The notes below the pieces were generated by a model. That model was not told the DNA's origin. It ran no database searches and was given only the letters and a program-made list of their open reading frames with translations. A program made the position numbers and the translations under genes. A stretch of DNA of 13,721 nt, from assembly GCF_000330505.1 (NCBI RefSeq), contig NW_004440380.1:4713-18433 (forward strand), in the 5' to 3' direction. This stretch comes from Entamoeba invadens IP1 (lineage: Eukaryota; Evosea; Mastigamoebida; Endamoebidae). This document shows, piece after piece, positions 7,830 to 13,721 of this stretch. Position 1 is the first letter of the stretch. The number at the start of each line of letters is the position of its first letter.

Positions 7830-10775
7830 ATGACAAAAAAACTTGAGGAATTCTATCTAATGAATGTGGTGTTGTACATGAACACATTTAATTCACTCTC
7901 AACTTTTTCATGTATAAACACCAAATGTCAGTCAGTCCTTAATCGAATGCAAACAAATCCGTTACTTTCCGACAAATTTTCATACGACGCAATTAAAAGT
8001 CCACAACGTAACATAATGGACTACTTATCACGAATAATGAAACTATTTCCAAATATTCAAACACTGTATCTCCCATCTTATAAATGTATAATTCCACAGC
8101 TTTCCAAATTCAACATTTCCTTCATCAAAGTGAAGTCGTTTTATGATGAAAAAGATGTAATACCAAATGAAGGGTATGAAGGGACTTATATCACAAGACA
8201 CGTGTGTTTTGTTTCATTTGAGAATTTTGGAACAACTTCGTATTTTCAAAGAATTCAATCGGAAACACTTAACAAGCTGAAAACACTCACTATTTACTCA
8301 AAAGAAACAGCAGACGATTTTTTGAGAAACGCAAAATATTTCACGTCTTGTACTGAGATAACAATAACAGACGATGTGTCATTAACTAGAGACGTATATG
8401 GCAACAAAATCAAAAAAGAAATAACAAAGGAAACACAAACAAATATTAAACAAATGTGGGACGTTTTGGTGAACAATCGGAGTGTGTTGTGGAGTTTTCG
8501 TATTTTACGAAAAGTCCGAATTATTTTAAGAGATGAAACTCACATTCAGAAAATAAGCGAATTTACAAAGGGAGCTCCAAATCTTAATTTTTGTTTTTAT
8601 ATTAAACACATAAGTTCAATAACTAACAAAGTAACAGAAGACGTTGTTAAACAACTTAAAAAGTGTGGAAATGTCATATTTCGAACAATAGATGTTTTTC
8701 AAGAGTACATTGAATCAAATAATATGTTACAACTGCCTGTCACATTTGTGAACATATCAAAAACAATTGAAATATCTGAGAATTTGATCTCCAATCTTAT
8801 TGTGTTCATTCAAATGTATGCGTTTGAGTTCGATGAAGTTCGTCTGAGTATAAAAGAGCATGAAGAAGTCGATATGTCACAAATTGACTGCAAAAAGCTT
8901 GTTTTAGTCAATGATACAAAAGGGAGAGTAACACTGAAAATATCACCAAAAACATGTGTTGTTGTATGTGATGAAAATGACCAATACGCGCTTTGTTGCT
9001 CAAAAGATGTCACAATTACTCTTCAACAACACTTTGAGCCACAATTTCTGGATAAAGTGACCGATCCGGATTTTTTTGCATATTCAGATAGCCAAGATGA
9101 CGACTCTGAAGACTCTGAAAATGGTAATATGGAATATGCGGACCACAAAGTACTTGAACATTTACAGTTTGTAAAGAATGTGTTTATTCAAATGGAAGTC
9201 TTGGAATTCATAGAGAGTCCCATTGACGCTTCACGTTGTTTTAAAGTTACTCAAAGACCTTCAAATGTACCACAAACAATTGACTATCAAAATTTCTCGA
9301 TGTTAAAATATAGCAGACAAAAGGATAACCAATACATCCCAAGTAGAAATTTGCAGCTATTGGTTAATTGCTCAATTAATTTGATTTCGCTGGAACTGGA
9401 AAATATTTATGGCGATAGTGTCACTACCAAACAAAATGTCGATTTAAGCAAATTTCAATTACAAGAACTTCATTTGACAAGATGCAGAAAGTGCATATTT
9501 CATCTACCAAGTACATTGACAAAACTTTCATTATATGATGTGTGTAATTCGTGTTACAGTAGTAAGGAGACTATCTACCTCAAGTCGTTTTCAATGAATT
9601 TTGTGGAGGATTATCATTTAGACTCAAAATACCTTTATAACAATCAGAACATAGTGATTGACTACCCAATTCAATTAGACGAATGTGAGGCATACCCTGA
9701 CGAAAATATTTACAACAATACAACTAACAATTATTTTGTTTACAAAGAAATTCGTGTTGCATCAACACCAATGGGATGGTACACATTCAAAGAGACAAAG
9801 ACTTGGAACAAACAGTGGAAAGACTGTATGAGTGCTGATGACAATACAAAAAAGGAACAATTAAAGAAAATGATGAAAGAAACTATTTGTGTACTTGAAG
9901 ACAGAGCTTTTCAAGGAAATATTAGTTTTCATTTAGGAGCAATGGGTGGCATTAAGGAAATAGGCAATTTTTGCTTTAAGAATCACAGCGATCAATATTT
10001 GACTACGTTGAATCTGCCTTATGGCCTGACTAAAATCGGCTACGGCGCTTTTGAAAATATCACAACACTCACTTCTGTACATCTCAATGATATCACAAAA
10101 CTTCCATATAAGTGTTTTGCAGGAGATATCAATTTAATTGAAATCACATCGCCACTTGAGTCTGTTGAAGTCGAAGACTACGCTCTTTGGAAGTGCTGTA
10201 GTCTTGTAAGACACCCCAAGTTTGTTCCGGCTAAAGGCGCCAAATTGTTGGACAATTTCATTGTTAAATCGTGCAATTTAAAACATCTTGAATTGCCTGA
10301 AAGTGTCGATGAAATCAAAAATTGGTGTTATAAAAATTATACAATGCTGGAGTCTGTTAAAATCATCAACGAAAGTTGTTTGATTGGAAAACAGTGTTTC
10401 ATGGGATGCAGTAACATCCGAAGTATTCAAATTGAAGAAAGTGTGTTGTTCGACAAACACCTCGTCTTTGCAAATTTATCATCACTCACTTCTTTACATC
10501 TTCCAACAACACTAACTAAAATCAGAAAATTTATGTTCAAAAATTGTCGAAAACTTGAAGATGTTGTTATGAAAGAAGGAATACACAAAATCTGTGATTC
10601 GGCGTTTCAAAATTGTGCAACATTGAAGATAATTGATATTCCAAAAAGTGTCACAAAAGTAGGACTCTCGAGTTTCAAGGGGTGTGTTTCTTTACATAAA
10701 ATTAGGTGTTTACAGTCGCTTCATTTTTCAGCATCAAGTTTGTGTGGTGTTGATGCAACATTTAATTATTATTAA
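7830..10775 (+). CDS. BspA-like leucine-rich-repeat protein, long form
   Basis: A 981-residue protein with no signal peptide or membrane segment. The N-terminus (1-45, with LMNVVLYMNTFNSLSTF) and FPNIQTLYLP (73-82) are typical of the helical head of Entamoeba BspA-like proteins. The middle (about 100-690) has scattered leucine-rich motifs and an acidic stretch, SDSQDDDSEDSEN (419-431), which could be a casein-kinase-2 target. The C-terminus (about 690-970) carries about eleven repeats of 22-26 residues of the form (V/L)TKIG-x-x-(A/C)F-x-x-C-x-x-L-x-x-(I/V)-x-(L/I), the LRR_5 class of bacterial BspA and Treponema LRR proteins. Repeats 3-5 are the most divergent; those after 850 are the best. 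The ATG at 7830 lies just after a good promoter. Proteins of this family in E. histolytica include a surface-exposed member; ligand and function here are unknown. There is no C-terminal CAAX box. Family assignment is firm; role is not. Confidence 0.93.
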   Translation: MTKKLEEFYLMNVVLYMNTFNSLSTFSCINTKCQSVLNRMQTNPLLSDKFSYDAIKSPQRNIMDYLSRIMKLFPNIQTLYLPSYKCIIPQLSKFNISFIKVKSFYDEKDVIPNEGYEGTYITRHVCFVSFENFGTTSYFQRIQSETLNKLKTLTIYSKETADDFLRNAKYFTSCTEITITDDVSLTRDVYGNKIKKEITKETQTNIKQMWDVLVNNRSVLWSFRILRKVRIILRDETHIQKISEFTKGAPNLNFCFYIKHISSITNKVTEDVVKQLKKCGNVIFRTIDVFQEYIESNNMLQLPVTFVNISKTIEISENLISNLIVFIQMYAFEFDEVRLSIKEHEEVDMSQIDCKKLVLVNDTKGRVTLKISPKTCVVVCDENDQYALCCSKDVTITLQQHFEPQFLDKVTDPDFFAYSDSQDDDSEDSENGNMEYADHKVLEHLQFVKNVFIQMEVLEFIESPIDASRCFKVTQRPSNVPQTIDYQNFSMLKYSRQKDNQYIPSRNLQLLVNCSINLISLELENIYGDSVTTKQNVDLSKFQLQELHLTRCRKCIFHLPSTLTKLSLYDVCNSCYSSKETIYLKSFSMNFVEDYHLDSKYLYNNQNIVIDYPIQLDECEAYPDENIYNNTTNNYFVYKEIRVASTPMGWYTFKETKTWNKQWKDCMSADDNTKKEQLKKMMKETICVLEDRAFQGNISFHLGAMGGIKEIGNFCFKNHSDQYLTTLNLPYGLTKIGYGAFENITTLTSVHLNDITKLPYKCFAGDINLIEITSPLESVEVEDYALWKCCSLVRHPKFVPAKGAKLLDNFIVKSCNLKHLELPESVDEIKNWCYKNYTMLESVKIINESCLIGKQCFMGCSNIRSIQIEESVLFDKHLVFANLSSLTSLHLPTTLTKIRKFMFKNCRKLEDVVMKEGIHKICDSAFQNCATLKIIDIPKSVTKVGLSSFKGCVSLHKIRCLQSLHFSASSLCGVDATFNYY

Positions 10776-10777
10776 TT
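10773..10777 (+). terminator. Polyadenylation signal overlapping the stop codon
   Basis: TAATT begins with the TAA stop of the LRR gene and matches the Entamoeba 3'-end consensus UA(A/U)UU, which often overlaps or directly follows the stop. Another TTAATTATTTA follows at 10789-10799. This supports the gene ending here. Confidence 0.6.
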
Positions 10778-11289
10778 CTCGACTTTGTTTAATTATTTAT
10801 CAATATCAAACTATAAATATAAAATATTTAAATAATATTTCAATTCAAATATTAACCACTAAAAAAAACTTAAATAATCATTCATTTCAATTTAAAAATC
10901 GCTGTAATCATTTTAATTTACTTTTATAACTTTGGTTGAAATTAAAATCATTGTAAAGTGCATCACAAAATGGTAGACCACCATAAAATGTTTGTACAGC
11001 TTTTAAAACAAATTATTTACACAAAAGGTTCACTTTTCAAAATAATTTCTTTGGAAAATTCAATACGAAGGACTTTTTGTTCTGTTTTGTTTTTTTTTGA
11101 CTTTTTTTTACGAAGATATTTACATAATTACTATTTTTTTGATCAAACTTGAATCGTTATTTCGAAATTGATTTTTGTTATTTAACTTTATTTTGTCATA
11201 AATAGAAAAGTATAGTTTTTATAGTTTCACTGACAATTGATAATTTTTGAACTTGGTTTTTTAATTTGATATTCATAAAAATAAAGCAG

Positions 11290-11304
11290 AAGATGTACCA
11301 TCTT
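11290..11304. repeat. Hairpin AAGATG-TAC-CATCTT
   Basis: Perfect 6-bp arms around a 3-base loop, about 20 bases before the ACTGTA word at 11326. Short enough to be chance. Confidence 0.45.
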
Positions 11305-11665
11305 ATCTTTTATACACTGTTTCGACTGTACGATTATTTTTCTGTCAATTGTTGTATTATATTAGATGTATCAATTAAATAAAAAGATTTATAAACTCAG
11401 CTATGTACATTCAATATAAAAAAACGAACTCATATTATTGATTAAAACAGCTTTATTGTTTAATAATAAAAGATTAATATCGATATATATTCGAAATGGT
11501 ACTGTTTGCAATAACAACTGTATATTTTTTCATTAATCGAGGATTCTCCAGAGGAGGAATTACAAACTCCACATTTTTTGTATTTCTTTTTTGGATGTAT
11601 AATATGGTTAAAAAGAAAAAATTCGAAAAAGAAAACAAAAAAATAATCATTTAAAAAAAAAGAAA

Positions 11666-11690
11666 AAAACTATTGATTATAAATAGTTTT
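11666..11690. repeat. Inverted repeat AAAACTATT / AATAGTTTT
   Basis: Perfect 9-bp arms (11666-11674 and 11682-11690) around a 7-base loop, following a purine tract. Role unknown. Confidence 0.5.
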
Positions 11691-11920
11691 CTACATCTTT
11701 AATTAAAAATCCTAATTTATAATAAATAATTAACAAAAAACATACACAAAATAATGAAATATAAAACATGGTAAATTGGGTATGTAGTCTATTGTCTAAC
11801 CACAACAAAAAACACTATTTAAAAAAACTTCATCTAAAACAAACCTTATGTTAATCTAAATTTAAAAATTGTAAAACCAGTTTTTAAATTTATAAAAAAT
11901 GAAAACTATTCAACAATAAA

Positions 11921-11960
11921 ACACAGAGATTGGTATGCAAAATATCAACATTTAAAGCAT
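11921..11960 (+). repeat. Repeat B, copy 1
   Basis: This 40-bp core (starting ACACAGAGATTGG) matches 13414-13453 in the same orientation, with about 31 of 40 bases identical by eye. The following linker ends TTTTTTTCGGTCT just before repeat A, as the linker after copy 2 ends TTTTTCACGGTCT. Together with repeat A it forms a block of older, diverged duplication. Confidence 0.6.
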
Positions 11961-12012
11961 GAAGAAAGGTTTATTCACAAAAAAAGGAATATATTATTTG
12001 TAATTTTTTTCG

Positions 12013-12111
12013 GTCTCAAAAATTTTAAAAAATTGACATCGCTGACAGACACCATGAATTTTTTTTTGTTTGATCATAAAAAATGCCATTAAATATAAAC
12101 GTTATATTTTT
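12013..12111 (+). repeat. Repeat A, copy 1 (99 bp)
   Basis: Nearly identical to 13260-13357, starting GTCTCAAAAATTTTAAAAAA and ending GTTATATTTTT. The only differences are one T more in a T run and a T/C change in TTTGAYCAT. The transposable element at 12115 begins two bases past its end. The pair is 1247 bp apart; take out the 1025-bp element and its TA and the period is 220 bp, so the region was probably a short tandem repeat before the insertion. No ORF is convincing inside. Confidence 0.9.
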
Positions 12112-12114
12112 CTA

Positions 12115-13139
12115 CAGTAGGGGGAAATAAGGGGATGCAAGAAAAAGTCGGATGCTAGCAACCATCGGTTATTTTTTCAAACAAAAAATAATATGTACAA
12201 AAAATGAATATTCTTAATACTTCTAAAAGTTTGATTGATTTATAGTATTTTTATTATTATAACAAAAAAATTAAACCACAACATTTTTTTGTTGAACAAT
12301 CGACTGTTCATATCTTTCATTTTTGATAAATTCTTATTTATTAATTTTTAAATGTATATTGATGTTGACTTGACGAATGACAACTCTCCCAAGACGTTAT
12401 AAGTTATATGTTTAATGTTTATTTTCAATACTATCATAACCATATAACACAATGAATAAATAATTACGTGCATTTAGATAAGCAGACATAAAAAACTATA
12501 CGTTGTAATGCTAAATAAAAAGTAGTTAAAATAAAACAAGTTTAAAAAAAATCATTTAGTCTGTAGTCAACACACAACACCATTCCACAATGGAAACGGT
12601 GTGAATTTATATTTTGGAATGATTTGGAGAAGTAAGCTTGGACATCACCTTGAATTATAAAACCATATTTCCTCTTCCAAACAAATAAATAATATTTTAT
12701 CGGTTTGTAGAAGTGTTTATTGAATTTGCTAATTTCCATCGTTCTCATTAAATACTATCATTTTCCTCCACTTTCTCTGTTCTATGTGTTAGTTGATGTG
12801 GGTGTATAATTGAATATATATTTTATCAATAAAATAGACCCAACACTTGAATAATCTCTTTAAAAGTACAAACAGGTGATATTGTTGTTCCATTTAAATA
12901 ATAATAGTTCTGAGATTAAATTTCATTTATTAGTTTGTTTATTTTTTTAAATAAAATATAGTTTGTATTTAGTTTCAATTTAAGACCCGCATCCCACTTA
13001 TATTACTATTTATATAATTACTATAAATTTTAATATAAATGATCATTTAAATAATTAATAAAATGAAAAACACCAAAATAAATTTATATTTAGATTAGCA
13101 TCCCCCTTTTTCTCAGCATCCCCCTTTTTATCTTGACTG
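12115..13139. mobile_element. Tc1/mariner-like element, 1025 bp, non-functional
   Basis: The ends are imperfect inverted repeats of about 43 bp beginning CAGT: left 12115-12156, right 13097-13139. Both are flanked by TA (12113-12114 and 13140-13141). Each end carries two copies of GGATGC: 12133 and 12150 on the left (17 bp apart) and, inverted as GCATCC, 13098 and 13116 on the right (18 bp apart). A further GCATCCC lies inward at 12989-12995. Joining the flanks restores a sequence like that following repeat A copy 2, which fits insertion at a TA just after copy 1. The interior holds a broken transposase on the minus strand. About 1.0 kb is shorter than the usual 1.3 kb of intact mariners, so part of the gene is lost. 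The ends and flanks are direct; the superfamily rests on them plus weak protein motifs. Confidence 0.8.
12542..12780 (-). pseudogene. Decayed mariner-type transposase fragment
   Basis: The minus-strand frame 12748-12542 reads FNKHFYKPIKYYLF, then KYGFIIQGDVQAYFSKS. This has the spacing and character of the second catalytic block of Tc1/mariner transposases, where Y-x-x-x-L-x-x-x-x-x-P leads to F-x-x-Q-D-N-A-P-x-H-x-S-K; here the Asp survives but the N-A-P-x-H signature is eroded. In a neighbouring frame just downstream, VEWCCVLTTD then a stop echoes the expected WPxxSPDLN. Upstream, in a third frame, KMIVFNENDGN recalls the preceding beta-strand. So at least two frameshifts and stops are present. 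The first catalytic acid and the helix-turn-helix head are not recognised. The assignment is moderate alone and stronger because the fragment lies inside an element with CAGT ends and a TA duplication. Confidence 0.5.
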
Positions 13140-13259
13140 TATGTTTTATTCAAACATTAAATTAGAATTGCCATCAAAAAGTTTATTTTAAATTTTCTGA
13201 AACCATTATTCAATAAAAATCAACCCTTGTCTTTTTAACTTTGTTTTAAAGAACCCCTA

Positions 13260-13357
13260 GTCTCAAAAATTTTAAAAAATTGACATCGCTGACAGACACC
13301 ATGAATTTTTTTTGTTTGACCATAAAAAATGCCATTAAATATAAACGTTATATTTTT
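13260..13357 (+). repeat. Repeat A, copy 2 (98 bp)
   Basis: Second, nearly identical copy of 12013-12111 in the same orientation. It is preceded by GAACCCCTA instead of the CGG found before copy 1, and followed within about 60 bases by repeat B copy 2. The very high identity against the much lower identity of the B copies suggests recent duplication or conversion of A alone. Confidence 0.9.
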
Positions 13358-13413
13358 TATTTTTAAAAACTGTAAAATTGGATTATAATAATTGTAAAAT
13401 ATTTATAAGTGAA

Positions 13414-13453
13414 ACATAGAGTTTGATTTGCAACATATCTAAATTTAAACAAT
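13414..13453 (+). repeat. Repeat B, copy 2
   Basis: Diverged copy of 11921-11960, same orientation. Here B follows A, while copy 1 of B precedes A, as would occur in a tandem array of A-B units with one end lost. Confidence 0.6.
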
Positions 13454-13633
13454 TTACATAACTATCAACAAAATAACACTAATAAGGGAAATTTTTCACG
13501 GTCTATTATTTGTAAAAATATTTGAGAAGTAACCATTATATATTATGATTAGTTAACTGTATATCATGTGAGATAACTGAACAATAATTGACTTATAAAC
13601 TATATATTTACTAAGCCAATTATAATAAATATA

Positions 13634-13721
13634 CAGTCATGCGAAAAAGATGTCGCGTTTGGAAAAACCTGTCTCGGGTGGTAATGAACTATTCTAGTAC
13701 TATAAACAAATGATCTGAAAT
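13634..13721 (+). mobile_element. Left end of a further CAGT element, cut by the window
   Basis: TA|CAGTCATGCGAAAAAG begins at 13632. Inside are TGTCGCG (13651-13657) and TGTCTCG (13670-13676), 19 bp apart, and the sequence becomes much richer in G and C than its left flank. The layout and the TGTCGCG word recall the miniature element at 836. The right end lies beyond the window. Confidence 0.5.

Larger units (their letters stand above)
10778..11920. other. AT-rich intergenic region, no supported gene
   Basis: The open frames on the plus strand here (10684-10929, 10958-11152) overlap the LRR gene or have only AT-driven composition and no promoter or motif. Two small hairpins are listed separately. 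A CGACTGTA word at 11324-11331 resembles a right terminus of the CAGT elements but has no visible partner. Long A-rich purine runs occupy 11600-11670. Confidence 0.5.

Noticed and set aside
10684..11152. Two plus-strand open frames after the LRR gene
   Set aside because: One overlaps the end of the LRR gene in another frame; both are AT-driven and lack a promoter or motif.
12013..13357. Repeat A pair as long terminal repeats of a retroelement
   Set aside because: The sequence between them is a complete TA-flanked inverted-repeat element with no reverse transcriptase or integrase trace, and the repeat lacks clear TG...CA ends.
2299..13560. Other TACAGT or ACTGTA words (1269, 2108, 4015, 11518, 13369, 13555)
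   Set aside because: None shows an inverted partner or phased repeats; such words are expected by chance in AT-rich DNA.
1..13721. tRNA, rRNA or CRISPR arrays
   Set aside because: No cloverleaf with an internal B-box, no rRNA-like GC-rich block and no regularly spaced repeat-spacer array was seen.

Overview
The window looks like gene-poor chromosomal DNA of an Entamoeba species. The evidence is very AT-rich intergenic DNA, intron-free ORFs that start a few bases after Entamoeba-type core promoter motifs, a BspA-like leucine-rich-repeat (LRR) protein of the kind greatly expanded in Entamoeba, and a small GTPase with a C-terminal prenylation box. Many relics of cut-and-paste DNA transposons and their short derivatives favour E. 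invadens over E. histolytica, whose repeats are mostly LINEs and SINEs. The species is an inference from the sequence, not a database match.

Only two genes are intact. A Ras/Rap-family GTPase (6530-7141, minus) and a 981-residue BspA-like LRR protein (7830-10775, plus) are divergently transcribed from a shared 688-bp intergenic region. Each has TATA-like and initiator-like motifs just upstream of its ATG. They probably act in separate processes, signalling or membrane traffic for the GTPase and LRR-mediated protein contacts for the other. Nothing here shows that they work together.

Positions 1-4460 hold no intact gene. They contain a complete miniature inverted-repeat element (836-1085), a weaker one (2301-2433) and a decayed DDE-type transposase (2807-3208, minus). 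Positions 4460-6130 are a graveyard: a frameshifted BspA-like pseudogene (minus), a near-perfect long hairpin, an unrecognised decayed coding region (plus) and another miniature element. Positions 10776-13721 are again without intact genes. They hold a 1025-bp Tc1/mariner-like element with a broken transposase, set inside a repeated 99-bp/40-bp block, and the left end of a further element that runs off the window.

The most notable pattern is that several unrelated-looking inverted-repeat elements share one layout. They have a TA duplication, CAGT termini and two short subterminal direct repeats spaced about 18 bp apart (30-32 bp in one case), and the repeat word differs from element to element. 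This suggests several mariner-like families, each with its own transposase-binding word.
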